Source: Cladopsammia gracilis (taxonomy: Eukaryota; Cnidaria; Anthozoa; Scleractinia; Dendrophylliidae). From it: a stretch of 64,000 bases of DNA. The notes below the pieces were generated by a model that was not told where the DNA came from, did not search any database, and saw only the letters and a program-made list of their open reading frames with translations. Of the stretch, positions 42,501 to 56,100 are shown piece after piece. Where the stretch lies: contig JAJGOT010000003.1 of assembly GCA_022457155.1 (NCBI GenBank), positions 3,845,501 to 3,909,500 of the forward strand. The letters are read 5' to 3'. Position 1 is the first letter of the stretch. Every line of letters begins with the position of its first letter. Both the position numbers and the translations under genes were made by a program.

Positions 42501-45500
42501 AACAGAGGCAGACAATCCAATGAACCAATCACAACAGAGGCAACAATCCAATGAACCAATTACAACACAGGCAGACAATCCAACGAACCAATTAGAGCTG
42601 AGGCAGACAATCAAATGAACCAATCACAACAGAGACAGAGAATCAAATGAACCAATCACAACAGAAACCGACAATCCACTGAACCAATCACAACAGAGGC
42701 AGATAATCCAATAAACTAATCACAACAGAGGCAGACAATCCAATTAACTAATCGCAACAGAAAAAGACAATCCAATGAGCCAATGACAACAGAGGCAGAC
42801 AATCCAATGAGCCAATCACAACAGAGGCAGACAATCCAACGAGTATCACAAGAGATGCAGACAATCCAATGAGTCAATCACAACACAGGTAGACAATCCA
42901 ATGAGTCAATCACAACAGAGGCATACACTCCAATGCGTCAATCACAACAGAGGCATACAATCCAATGATCCAATCACAACAGAGGTAGACAATCCAATGA
43001 GTCAATCACAACAGAAGCATACAATCCAATGAACCAATCACAACAGAGGCAGACAATCCAATTAACTAATCGCAACATAAACAGACAATCCAAAGAGCCA
43101 ATGACAAAAGAGGCAGACAATCAAATGAACCAATCACAACAGAGGCAGAGAATCCAATAAACCAATCAAAACAGAGGCAGACAATCGAATGAGTCAATCA
43201 CAACAGAGGTAGACAATCCAAAAAGGCAATCACAACACAGGCAGACAATCCAATCAGTCAATCACAACAGAGGCAGACAATCCAATGAACCAATCACAAC
43301 AGAGGCAGACGATCCAATGAACCAATCACAACAGAGGCAGACAATTCAATGAGTCAATCACAACAGAGGCAGACAATCCAATGAAAAAATTAAAACAGAA
43401 GCAGACAATCCAATGAACCAATCACAGCAGAGGCAGACAATCAAATGAACCAATCACAACAGAGGCAGACAATCCAGAAAACCAATCACAACAGAGGCAG
43501 ACAATCTAATGAACCAATCACAACACAGGCAGACAATCCAATGAACCAATCACAGCAGAGACTCAAAAATCCAATGAACCAATCACAACACAGGCAGACA
43601 ATCCGATGAGTCAATCACAACAGAGACAGACAATCTAATGAGTAAATCACAACAGAGGCAGACAATCCAATGAACCAATCACAACAGAGGCAGACAATCC
43701 AATGAACCAATCACAACAGAGGCAGACAATCCAACGAACCAATTAGAGCTGAGGCAGACAGTCCAATAAACCAATCAGAACAGAGACAGACAATTAAATG
43801 AGCCAATCACAACAGAGACAGACAATCCACTGAACCAATCACAACAGAGTCAGAGAATCCAATGAACCAATCAGAACAGAGGCAGATAATCCAATAAACT
43901 AATCACAACAGAGGCAGACAATCCAATGAACCATTCACAACAGAGGCAGACAATCCAACGAACCAATTAGAGCTGAGGCAGACAGTCCAATAAACCAATC
44001 AAAACAGAGACAGACAATCAAATGAACCAATCACAACAGAGACAGACAATCCACTGAACCAATCACAACAGAGTCAGAGAATCCAATGAACCAATCACAA
44101 CAGAGGCAGATAATCCACTGAACCAATCACAACAGAGTCAGAGAATCCAATGAACCAATCAGAACAGAGGCAGATAATCCAATAAACTAATCACAACAGA
44201 GGAAGACAATCAAATGAACCAATCACAACAGAGGCAGACAATCCAATGAATCAATCACAACAGAGGCAGACAATCCAATGTACCAATCACAACAGAGGCA
44301 GAGAATCCAATAAACCAAACAAAACAGAGGCAGACAATCCAATGAGTCAATCACAACAGAGGAAGACAATCCAAAAAGGCAATCACAACACAGGCAGACA
44401 ATCCAATGAGTCAATCACAAGAGAGGCAGACAATCCAATGAACCAATCACAACAGAGGCAGACAATCCAATGAACCTATCACAACAGAGGCAGACAATCC
44501 AACGAACCAATTAGAGCTGAGGCAGACAGTCCAATAAACCAATCAGAACAGAGACAGACAATTAAATGAGCCAATCACAACAGAGACAGACAATCCACTG
44601 AACCAATCACAACAGAGTCAGAGAATCCAATGAACCAATCAGAACAGAGGCAGATAATCCAATAAACTAATCACAACAGAGGCAGACAATCCAATGAACC
44701 ATTCACAACAGAGGCAGACAATCCAACGAACCAATTAGAGCTGAGGCAGACAGTCCAATAAACCAATCAAAACAGAGACAGACAATCAAATGAACCAATC
44801 ACAACAGAGACAGACAATCCACTGAACCAATCACAACAGAGTCAGAGAATCCAATGAACCAATCACAACAGAGGCAGATAATCCACTGAACCAATCACAA
44901 CAGAGTCAGAGAATCCAATGAACCAATCAGAACAGAGGCAGATAATCCAATAAACTAATCACAACAGAGGAAGACAATCAAATGAACCAATCACAACAGA
45001 GGCAGACAATCCAATGAATCAATCACAACAGAGGCAGACAATCCAATGTACCAATCACAACAGAGGCAGAGAATCCAATAAACCAAACAAAACAGAGGCA
45101 GACAATCCAATGAGTCAATCACAACAGAGGAAGACAATCCAAAAAGGCAATCACAACACAGGCAGACAATCCAATGAGTCAATCACAAGAGAGGCAGACA
45201 ATCCAATGAACCAATCACAACAGAGGCAGACAATCCAATGAACCTATCACAACAGAGGCAGAGAATCCAATAAACCAATCAAAACAGAGGCAGACAATCG
45301 AATGAGTCAATCACAACAGATGTAGACAATCCACCACACAGGCAGACATTTCATTGAGTCAATCACAACAGAGGCAGACAATCCAATGAAAAAATCGCAA
45401 CAGAAGCAGACAATCCAATGAACCAATCACAGCACAGGCAGACAATCAAATGAACCAATCACAACAGAGGCAGATAATCCAGAGAACCAATCACAACAGA

Positions 45501-48123
45501 GTCAGACAATCCAATGAACCAATCAGAACAGAGGCAGATAATCCAATAAACTAATCACAACAGAGGCAGACAATCCAATGAACTAATCGCAACAGAAAAA
45601 GACAATCCAATGAGCCAATGACAACAGAGGCAGACAATCCAATGAGTCAATCACAACAGAGGTAGACAATTCAATGAGTCAATCACAACAGAGGTATACA
45701 ATCCAATGAACCAATCACAACAGAGGCAGACAATCAAATGAGTCATTCACAATAGAGGTATACAATCCAATGAACCAATCACAACAGAGGCAGACAATTC
45801 AATGAGTCAATCACAACAGAGGTATAAAATCCAATGAACCAATCACAACAGAGGCAGACAATCCAATGAACTAATCGCAACAGAAACAGACAATCAAATG
45901 AACCAATAACAACAGAGACAGACAATCCAATGAACCAATCACAACAGAGGCAGACAATCAAATGAACCAATCACAACAGAGACAGACAATCAAATGAACC
46001 AATCAGAACAGAGGCAGACAATCAAATGAACCAATCAGAACAGAGGCAGACAATCAAATGAACCAATCAGAACAGAGGCAGACAATCAAATGAACCAATC
46101 ACAACAGAGGCAGACAATCAAATGAACCAATCACAACAGAGGCAGTCAATCCAATGAGTCAATCACAACAGGGGTAGACAATCCAATGAACTAATCACAA
46201 CAGAGGCAGACAATCCAATGAGTTAATCACAACAAAGGCAGACAATCCAATGAACCAATCACAACAGACGCAGACAATCCAATGAACCAATAACAACACA
46301 GGCAGACAATCCAATGAACCAATGAGAACAGAGGCAGACAATCAAATGAACCAGTCAGAACATAGGCAGACAATCCAATGAACCAATTACAACAGAGGCC
46401 GACAATCCAATGAACCAATCAGAACATAGGTAGACAATAAAATGAACCAATCAGAAGAGAGGCAGACAATCGAATGAACCAATCACAACAGAGGCAGACA
46501 ATCCAATGAACTAATCGCAACAGAAACATACAATCAAATGAACCAATATCAACAGACACAGACAATCCAATGAACCAATCAGAACAGAGGCAGACAATCA
46601 AATAAACCAATCGCAACAGAGACAGACAATCCAATGAACCAATAACAACAGACACAGACAATCCAATGAACCAATCAGAACAGAGGCAGACAATCAAATG
46701 AACCAATCACAACAGAGACAGACAATCCAATGAACCAATAACAACACAGGCAAACAATCCAATGAACCAGTCAGAAAAGAGGTAGACAATCAAATGAACC
46801 AGTCAGAACATAGGCAGACAATCCAATGAACCAATTACAACAGAGGCCGACTATCCAATGAACAAATCAGAACAAAGGCAGACAATCAAATGAACCAATC
46901 AGAAGAGAGGCACACAATCAAATGAACCAATCACAACAGAGAGAGACAATCCAATGAACCAATCACAACAGAGGCAGTCAATCCAATGAGTCAATCACAA
47001 CAGGGGTAGACAATCCAATGAACCAATCACAACAGAGGCAGACAGTCCAATGAGTCAATCACAACAGAGGCAGACAATCCAATGAACCAATCACAACAGA
47101 CGCAGACAATCCAATGAACCAATAACAACACAGGCAGACAATCCAATGAACCAATGAGAACAGAGGCAGACAATCAAATGAACCAGTCAGAACATAGGCA
47201 GACAATCCAATGAACCAATTACAACAGAGGCCGACAATCCAATGAACCAATCAGAACATAGGTAGACAATAAAATGAACCAATCAGAAGAGAGGCAGACA
47301 ATCGAATGAACCAATCACAACAGAGGCAGACAATCCAATGAACTAATCGCAACAGAAACATACAATCAAATGAACCAATAACAACAGACACAGACAATCC
47401 AATGAACCAATCAGAACAGAGGCAGACAATCAAATGAACCAATCGCAACAGAGACAGACAATCCAATGAACCAATAACAACAGACACAGACAATCCAATG
47501 AACCAATCAGAACAGAGGCAGACAATCAAATGAACCAATCACAACAGAGACAGACAATCCAATGAACCAATAACAACACAGGCAAACAATCCAATGAACC
47601 AGTCAGAAAAGAGGTAGACAATCAAATGAACCAGTCAGAACATAGGCAGACAATCCAATGAACCAATTACAACAGAGGCCGACTATCCAATGAACAAATC
47701 AGAACAAAGGCAGACAATCAAATGAACCAATCAGAAGAGAGGCACACAATCAAATGAACCAATCACAACAGAGAGAGACAATCCAATGAACCAATCACAA
47801 CAGAGGCAGTCAATCCAATGAGTCAATCACAACAGGGGTAGACAATCCAATGAACCAATCACAACAGAGGCAGACAGTCCAATGAGTCAATCACAACAGA
47901 GGCAGACAATCCAATGAACCAATCACAACAGACGCAGACAATCGAATGAACCAATCACAACAGAGACAGACAATCCAATGAACCAATAACAACACAGGCA
48001 GACAATCCAATGAACCAATGAGAACGGAGGCAGACAATCAAATGAACCAGTCAGAACATAGGCAGACAATCCAAGGAACCAATTACAACAGAGGCCGACA
48101 ATCCAATGAACCAATCAGAAGAG

Positions 48124-48859
48124 AACCGCTTGTTCGAGGGGCATGAATTAATTTGGCTCTCACATTTGCAGTTATGAATGAATTAAAGGGAGGGAGTGTT
48201 TTGCATCTGTGATCAGAAGTATTAAAACAAATCCGTTATTCCTCTTTCTGTACTTTAAGCTACTGCCCAAATTCTTCTTGAAGTTACACCCTTTTTTATA
48301 AGGACCTTTTTTCATAAGAACGTCGAGGCTGAGATCGGCCAGAATGTTAAGAACGTGCTAAGAACGTCTTTATTTTGTCTTCTTATTTTTTACAGTAAAC
48401 GAACCAAGAATAAAAAGGTTTAATACTATTTGGTCAGAGTAAATTTAAAATCCAACTGAGCCCAAAATGCTAATATTAGATGATATAACTAACAAATATT
48501 TAGAACTATTTGGAAATTAGTAGAACTTGGTCTGTTTTTGTTTCTTTTCATCAGAACTATGATGCACTACACAATTTACCTCAAAAACATTGTTAAGAAC
48601 GTTTTCAGGCTCAAATCGTCCCCCAAAAATAAGACCATTCAGTACTGGCTTTTTAGCCTATGCTAAAAAATCAGTTAGACGTTTTTAAAACAATAAGAAT
48701 GTGTTGCTATGACTCAATTAAACAGATCACGATAAAACTGGAAATTATCATTACAGACTATTTTTGTTATGCTGTAAACACCTTTTCTCAACCAGCTGGA
48801 CAATGTATATCTAAAGTCAGCTTGTGTCCCAGTGTCTTCAGCAACGTTTTATATTAATT
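48124..48859. other. Intergenic, nothing recognised
   Basis: AT-rich unique-looking sequence right of the minisatellite. A 65-codon open stretch (48660-48857) has no motif. Confidence 0.4.
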
Positions 48860-49050
48860 TTGAGAGAACTGTCATTAAATTCAGTCAATTGGAAGTGGCA
48901 AACTGGAAATACAGAGTTTGGAGAAAACACTACACAGGTAAGAACTGTAGTTCACCCGCTAAAGTTTTAAAAATGGTGGCCGGCAGAATTTCCTAACCTT
49001 TGGGGATACGAATTCCAGATTTCTAGTAATTGATTATTTACACTGGTACC
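48860..49050 (+). repeat. Exon-like segment, paralogous to 29580-29830
   Basis: TCAATTGGAAGTGGCAAACT, a donor-like CACAG|GTAAGA at 48939, then AAGTTTTAAAAATGGTGGCC and TAGTAATTGATTATTTACACTGG, in the same order as left of the minisatellite. A possible later exon starts after TTTATTTCCAG (49592), with AATAAA at 49686; together they could be a non-coding transcript. Confidence 0.45.
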
Positions 49051-49118
49051 AACTGTCGTCAAATGAAATAAGATGATTTTAAAAGAATGTTGGATTGCGT
49101 ATAATATTTTTTTTGGGC

Positions 49119-49470
49119 TGAAAATTTTTCCTATTTTTAACGATCATAGAGTTCTAAAAAATATAAATAAGAACTCTATGACCGCTAAAAAACAGGGAAA
49201 ATTTTGAATTTTCAGTCAAACATTTCTACTAGTTTCAAATAATAAAAAAAAGGAAAATCGGTGGTCGACGCCGGGGGCTGAACCCCCTAGTTAAGTCACA
49301 CAAACTTAATTTAAACGACGGCGGGGAAAAGGCCGTCATGTGTTTAAATCAAGAAGCGCAAGCTAATTACCACTAGGCCACGGAGGCTTTGGGTGAAATG
49401 GAGAGGTCAAAATTGCATAGAAATAGGTTGTGGGGTCTATTGTTTTCAGTGAATCTATTAGTGTTAATGA
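49119..49470 (-). repeat. Left arm of a large inverted repeat, tRNA-like head
   Basis: Reverse complement of 50649-50983 over its length with moderate divergence. On the minus strand it has GCCTCCGTGGCCTAGTGGTA (A-box-like), GCTTGCGCTTCTTGA, then after about 55 bp GGGGTTCAGCCCC. Downstream (49119-49230) is a secondary palindrome GATCATAGAGTTCT/AGAACTCTATGA. Confidence 0.7.
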
Positions 49471-49937
49471 TCATGTTTTATTCATAGTCCGTGCGGAATG
49501 TTGCCTGCTTTGAAAAATAACGCCACAAACAACCTTGGCAGCTGACTATTGATTCTTAACTTTCCATTGATTTTGTGCATGCTTTATTTCCAGCTGTTCT
49601 TCTCAAGATGGATTCAACTCAGTATGGGAAGAAATGCAGAATAAAAAGAATCGATTGACTGAAAAATGCCGTACTTTTGGAGATAAAATAAATTTAGATT
49701 TCAAGAATAGCTTGTTTCCAATAACAAGGGCTTTACTTCAGTATTGTAGATTGCTCGAGAGTTTCCAAAATTCATGATACAAAATTTTATATGCAGTGTT
49801 AAGTTGGCAAAGGTAAACGTTAGACCTTTGCTAAAACTTGTTAATTAAGTGTGCAACTTGAATCTCGTGGAATCTTTTAAGTAGATTTCTGCACGATGCA
49901 AAATCTCGCGCTTCAGTCTTTAGGTGAAAATTGACAG

Positions 49938-50405
49938 TAGTACTTATACTTTGAACTCATTCTATTATACAGTAGTACTTATACTTTGAACTCGATCAAT
50001 TAATACAGTAGTACTTATACTTTCAACTCGTTCTATTATACAGTAGTACTTATACTTTGAACTCGATCAATTAATACAGTAGTACTTATACTTTCAACTC
50101 GTTCTATTATACAGTAGTACTTATACTTTGAACTCGATCAATTAATACAGTAGTACTTATACTTTGAACTCGATCAATTAATACAGTAGTACTTATACTT
50201 TGAACTCGATCAATTAATACAGTAGTACTTATACTTTGAATTCGTTCTAGAATACAGTAGTACTTATACTTTCAACTCGTTCTATTATACAGTAGTACTT
50301 ATACTTTGAACTCGATCAATTAATACAGTAGTACTTATACTTTCAACTCGATCAATTAATACAGTAGTACTTATACTTTCAACTCGTTCTATTAATACTG
50401 TACTT
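49938..50405. repeat. 35/36-bp tandem repeat, about 13 copies
   Basis: Units share ACAGTAGTACTTATACTTT then either GAACTCGATCAATTAAT or CAACTCGTTCTATTAT. The two unit types alternate irregularly, and the array lies between the arms of the large inverted repeat. Confidence 0.95.
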
Positions 50406-50648
50406 TTAACTCGTTGTATTATCAATTTCAAAATAGAATTCTACTGTATAATACAATGCAGTTCAAACGTAGCGTGAAAATAAACAAACATTTTTTAACT
50501 TCTGCATGCAAAATTAGGTCCTGGTCGCAGTACAGTCAAAAGCAAGAATTAGCCGGTGAAAAATGACAAACATTCCACAAAAAGCGTGTCCCACCGGAGC
50601 GGTTTCTTTTCCTCGATTTTTGCATGGGCTAATTTTTTGTTTGTGACT

Positions 50649-50983
50649 TATCAATGCTAATAGATTCACTGAATACAATAGACCCCACAACCTATTTCTA
50701 TGCAATTTTGACCTCTCCATTTCACCCAAAGCCTCCGTGGCCTAGTGGTAATAAGCTTGCGCTTCTTGACTTAAACACATGACGGCCTTTTCCCTGCCGT
50801 CGTTTAATTTAAGTTGTGTGACTTAACTAGGGGGTTCAGCCCCCGCCGACCACTGACTTTTCTTTTTTTTTTCTTTAATCTGAAACTAGTAGTTTCCCTA
50901 TTTTTTAAACGATCATAGAGTTCTTTTTTTAAAACTCTTATGAAAGTTTAAAATAGGGAAAAAATTGAATTTTCAGGCAAAAG
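50649..50983 (+). repeat. Right arm of the large inverted repeat, tRNA-like head
   Basis: GCCTCCGTGGCCTAGTGGTA at 50731, then TAAGCTTGCGCTTCTTGA, and GGGGTTCAGCCCC at 50831-50843, which resembles a T arm. The copies may be two tRNA-derived SINEs in opposite orientation or the ends of one 1.86-kb element spanning 49119-50983. No target duplication found. Confidence 0.6.
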
Positions 50984-51972
50984 TTTCTTCGTGGAAAAAA
51001 AAAATCGGCACTCAAAGGGGGCTGAATCTCCTAGATAACTCGCATGGGTAGTTCTAACCCATTAAAGTGTGTGGGTGACAAAAACAACTGAGAAGTGTTT
51101 TTAAGTCTGAATGAAAACGAAATTAAAATTGATCATTGCTACTGTTTGTTTTGCTACAAAAGGTCATGTTTCTCACTTTAGTCTATGGATAATATAATGT
51201 CAGTGTGAACGTTGAAAGCTGTTGGTGTTTGTTGTCTGACAATTTAATGTATGTGTGATCAAGATTAAAGGCCCTTTTCTAACTTTTCAGTCTGTGAACT
51301 GATGAAATTGTGCGATCACCATAAAATGGGGTGGTTTTAACTTTTCAGTCCGTGGACTTGAAATTGTCAGTGTGAATTTTCAAATAAAAACTACTGATGT
51401 TTGTTGTCTCGCGATTTATCTTTGATCTATCTGTGCGGTGTGATCATTACATAAAAAGACGCCGTGAATAAAGTTGTCAGTGTAAACGTTGAATTGACTA
51501 TTGAAGATTGTTGCTGCGTCACGATTTCATCTATGCATGAGCGATTACTATAAAGGGTCGTGAATGTAATTGTCAGTGTGAACTTTGAAATGAAAGCTAC
51601 TGATGATTGTAAAAATAAGGACTGAGGCAATATCGATGGTTATTTGCTGGTAGTATCTTACTTTCCCCGGAAAAAAAATGACTCAGGCAATTGCATCAGT
51701 TTGCCTCATACTGGCTACGGCCCTGACCTATGAATGTGATCACTATAAAAGGTCTTGAATGAAGTTGTCAATGTGAACGTTGAAATGAAAGTCTTTAATG
51801 TTTGTTGTTGTCTCACGATTTAATCTATGTTTGCGTGATTACTATATAAAATGTGGTGAACGAAATTGTCATTGTGAACTCATTGTTTGAACTGAGAACT
51901 TTTGATGCTTGTGTTGTGTTACGATTTAACTCTACAAAAGGCCATGAATGAAGTTGTCAGTGCGAACGTTAA

Positions 51973-52417
51973 GGTGGTTCCTAACAGTTTCCAGCACTTT
52001 CCAAGACTTAGATTTTGATGGGTCATTAAAATCACTCTTTAAAAGTTGGTGCTACAATCATGATATCAAACGAATGCCCAATGATTGGTGAACACATTGT
52101 TATCATTTTTGTGACACAATATGTTACTATAGCAACAGTATAACGTGCTGAAAATATCCTTAATTTTAGCTTTAAGTGTTAATAACTCAAAAATGACTTG
52201 GTGAGTAATTAACACTTAAAGCTAAAATTAAGGGTTTTTTAGCACGTTATACTGTTCCTATAGTAACATATTGTGTCACAAAAATGATAACAACGTGTTC
52301 ACCAATCATTGGGCATTCGTTTGATATCATGATTGTAACATCAACTGATAAAGAGTGGTTATAATCACCCATCAAATTCTAAGTCTTAAAATGTGCTGGA
52401 AACGGTTGGGAGCCACC
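51973..52417. mobile_element. 445-bp TTAA-flanked foldback element in the satellite
   Basis: The ends GGTGGTTCC and GGAGCCACC are inverted and arms of about 200 bp pair to an apex near 52195. TTAA lies exactly at both borders (51969-51972 and 52418-52421). The satellite continues on each side. It is the same duplication type as the element at 14941. Confidence 0.75.
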
Positions 52418-52989
52418 TTAAAACGACTCCTGATGTTTGTTGCTGTTTCACGATTTAACTCTACGAGTTTGATCACTTTAAGAGGCCGGGAATGAAATTG
52501 TCAGTGTGAACGTTGAAATGCAAGCTATTGACGCTGTTGTTGTCCCAGAATTTTATCTATGTATGTGTGATCACTATAAAAGGCTGGGTTCCAACTTTTT
52601 AGTTCATGATTGGGATTATGAGTGTGAACGTTGAAATAAAAGCTATTGGCGTTTGTTGTAATCTCACGATGTAATCTATGTATGTGTGATCAGTGTAAAA
52701 GGCCGTGAGTGAAGTTGTCAGTGGGAACGTTGAAATTACTATTGATGTTTGTTGTAGTGTGATTAGTGTGATTACTATAACAGGCAGGGAATGAAATTAT
52801 TAGGGTGAAGGTTGAAATAAAAGCTATTTACTGATTGTTGTTGACTCACGATTTCATCTATGTGTGTGATCACTATAAAACGCCGTGTGAATGAAATTGT
52901 CAGTGTGAACGTTAAAATGAAAGCTCTTAGTATTTCTTGTTATCCCAAAATTTAATCTATATTTGTGCCATCACCATAAAAGGCCGCTG

Positions 52990-53181
52990 TTCTAACTTGT
53001 CAGCAGTCCGTGCATGATATTGTCAGTGTGAACGTTGTTCTAACTTGTCAGCAGTCCGTGCATGATATTGTCAGCGTGAACGTTGTTCTAACTTGTCAGC
53101 AGTCCGTGCATGATATTGTCAGTGTGAACGTTGTTCTAACTTGTCAGCAGTCCATGCATGATATTGTCAGTGTGAACGTTG
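52990..53181. repeat. 48-bp sub-repeat, four copies
   Basis: TTCTAACTTGTCAGCAGTCC followed by ATGCATGATATTGTCAG-like text repeats four times in direct tandem, a local expansion of part of a diverged satellite unit. Its open frame is an artefact of 48 being a multiple of 3. Confidence 0.95.
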
Positions 53182-56100
53182 ACATGAAAACTATTCTGTT
53201 GTTTATCGTTGTCTCACTATTAAAACCATGTACGTGTGATCACTAAAAAAAGTTGGTGAGCGAAATTGTCAGAGTGAACTTTGAAATGAAAGCTATTGGT
53301 GTCTCTCGGGTTGACCCTAAGAATTTAATCTATGTTTGTCTAATCACCATAAAAGGCCGCGGTTCTAACTTGATCAGACCGTGAAAGAAATTTTCAGTGT
53401 GAACGTTGAAATGAAAGCTATTGATGTTTGTTGTTGTCCCATAATTTAATCTGCTGTATGTGTGAACACTATAGGGTCAAATTGTCAGTATGAACGTTGA
53501 TATGAAAGCTATCGATGTTTGTTGTTGTCCCTAAGAATTTAATCTACTGTATGTGTGAACACTATAGGGTCAAATTGTCGGTATGAACGTTGATATGACA
53601 GTTATCGATGTTTGCTGTTGTCCCTAAGAATTTAATCTACTCCATGTGTGATCGCCATAGGGTCAAATTGTCAGAATGAACATTGATATGAAAGCTATGG
53701 ATGTTTGCTGTTGTCCCTAAAAATTAAATCTACTGTATGTGTGAACACTATATGGACAATTTGTCAGTATGAACGTTAATAAGAAAGTTGTCGATGTTTG
53801 TAGTTATCACAGAATTAAATCTACTGTATGTGAGAACACTATAGAGTACAAATTGTCAGTATGAACGTTGATATGACAGCTATCGATGTTTGTTGTTGTC
53901 CCTAAGAATTTAATCTACTGTATGTGTAAACATAAAAGGGTCAAATTGTCACTGTGAACGTTGATATGAAAGCTACGATGTTTGTTGTTGTCCCTAGGAA
54001 TTTAATCTACTGTATGTGTAAACATTAAAGGGTCAAATTGTCATTGTGAACGTTGATATGAAAGCTACGATGTTTGTTGTTGTCCCTAAGAATTTAATCT
54101 ACTGTATGTGTAAACATTAAAGGGTCAAATTGTCATTGTGAACGTCGATATGAAAGCTACGATGTTTGTTGTTGTCCCTAAGAATTTAATCTACTCCATG
54201 TGTGATCACCATAGGGTCAAATTGTCAGAATGAACGTTGATATGAAAGCTATGGATGTTTGCAGTTGTCCCTAAGAATTAAATCTACTGTATGTGTGAAC
54301 ACTATAGGGTCAAATTGTCAGTGTGAATGTTGATATGAAAGCTATCGATGTTTGTTGTTGTACCAGAATTTAATCTACTGCATGTGTGATCACAAAAGGC
54401 TCAAATTGTGAGTATGAACGTTGATATGAAAGCTATCGATGTTTGTTGTCCCAAAGAATTTAATCTACTGTATGTACACATATATGAACACTATAGGGTC
54501 AAATTGTCAGTATGAATGTTGATATGAAAGCTATCGATGTCGGTTGTCCCTAACCATCTACTGTATGTATGAACACTATAGGGTCAAATTGTCAGTATGA
54601 ACGTTGATATGAAAGCTATCGATGTTTCTTGTTGTCCCTAAGAATTTAACCTACTCCATGTGTGATCACCATAGGGTCAAATTGTCAGTATGAACGTTGA
54701 TCTGAAAGCTATCGATGTTTGTTGTTGTCCCTAAGAATTTAACCTACTCCATGTGTGATCACCAAAGGGTCAAATTGTCAGTATGAATGTTGATATGAAA
54801 GCTATCGATGTTTGTTGTTGTCCCTAAGAATTTAAGCTACTGTACGTGTGAACACTGTAGGGTCAAATTGTCAGTATAAACGTTGATATGAACGCTATCG
54901 ATGTTTGTTGTTGTTTCATAATTTAATCTACTGTATGTGTGAACACTATAGGGTCCAATTGTGAGTATGAGCGTTGATATGAAAGCTATCGATGTTTGTT
55001 GTTTTCCCTAAGAATTTAACCTACTCCATGTGTTATCACCAAAGAGTCAAATTGTGAGTATGAACGATGATATGAAAGCTATCGATGTTGGTTGTCCCTA
55101 AGAATTTAATCTACTATATGTATGAACACTATAGAGTAAAATGGTCAGTATGAACGTTGATATGAAAGCTATCGATGTTTGTTGTTTTCCATAAGGATTT
55201 AATCTACTCCATGTGTGATCACTGTAGGGTCAAATTGTCAGTATAAACGTTGATAACAAAGCTATCGACGTTTGTTGTTTTCCATAAGGATTTAATCTAC
55301 TCCATGTGTGATCACTGTAGGGTAAAATTGTCAGTATGAACGTTGATATGAAAGCTATCGATGTTTGTTGTTCTCCCTAAGAATTTAATCCACTCTATGT
55401 GTGAACTTTATAGGGTCAAATTGTCAGTATGAACGTTGATATGAATGCTAATCGGTGTTCGTTGTTGCCCTAAGAATTCAATCTACTGTATGTGTGAACA
55501 CTATAGAGCCAAATTGTCAGTATGAACGTTGATATGAAAGCTATCGATGTTTGTTGTTGTCCCTAAGAATTCAATCTAATGTATGAGTGAACACTATAGA
55601 GCCAAATTGTCAGTATGAACGTTGATATGAAAGCTATCGATGTTTGTTCTTGTCCCTAAGAATTTAATCTACTGTACGTGTGAAAACTATAGGGTCAAAT
55701 TGTCAGTATAAACGTTGATATGAAAGCTATCGATGTTTGTTGTTGTCTCATAATTTAATCTATTGTATGTATGAACACTATAGGGTCAAATTGTGTGTAT
55801 GAACGATGATATGAAAGCTATCGATGTTTGTTGTCCCTAAGAATTTAATCTACTGTATGTATGAACACTATAGGGTCAAATGGTCAGCATGAACGTTGAT
55901 ATGAAAGCTATCGATGTTTGTTGTTGTACCAGAATTTAATCTACTGCATGTGTGTTCACAAAAGGCTCAAATTGTGAGTATGAACGTTGATATGAAAGCT
56001 ATCGATGTTTGTTGTCCCAAAGAATTTAATCTACTGTATGTACACATATATGAACACTGTAGGGTGAAATTGTCAGTATGAATGTTTATATGAAAGCTAT

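Larger units (their letters stand above)
31135..48123. repeat. 17-kb minisatellite of a 32-bp CCAAT-containing unit
   Basis: Several hundred tandem copies, each AATCACAACAGAGGCAGAC followed by AATCCAATGAACC. Common variants: AGTCAATC for AACCAATC, GGTAGAC or GGCATAC for GGCAGAC, AACTAATCGC. It is interrupted by 32496-33705 and 38395-39743. Higher-order copies are evident: 34921 and 37527 (2606 bp apart), 41161 and 41865 (704 bp), 44223 and 44991 (768 bp), 46227 and 47059 (832 bp), the last three exact multiples of 32. Open frames of 60-95 codons on either strand are repeat artefacts because three units are 96 bp. Confidence 0.98.

Noticed and set aside
44223..47538. Open frames of 63-95 codons on the minus strand rich in CLCCDWFIGLS
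   Set aside because: They are translations of the 32-bp repeat; three units make 96 bp so a frame stays open by chance. No start, composition or conservation supports a protein.
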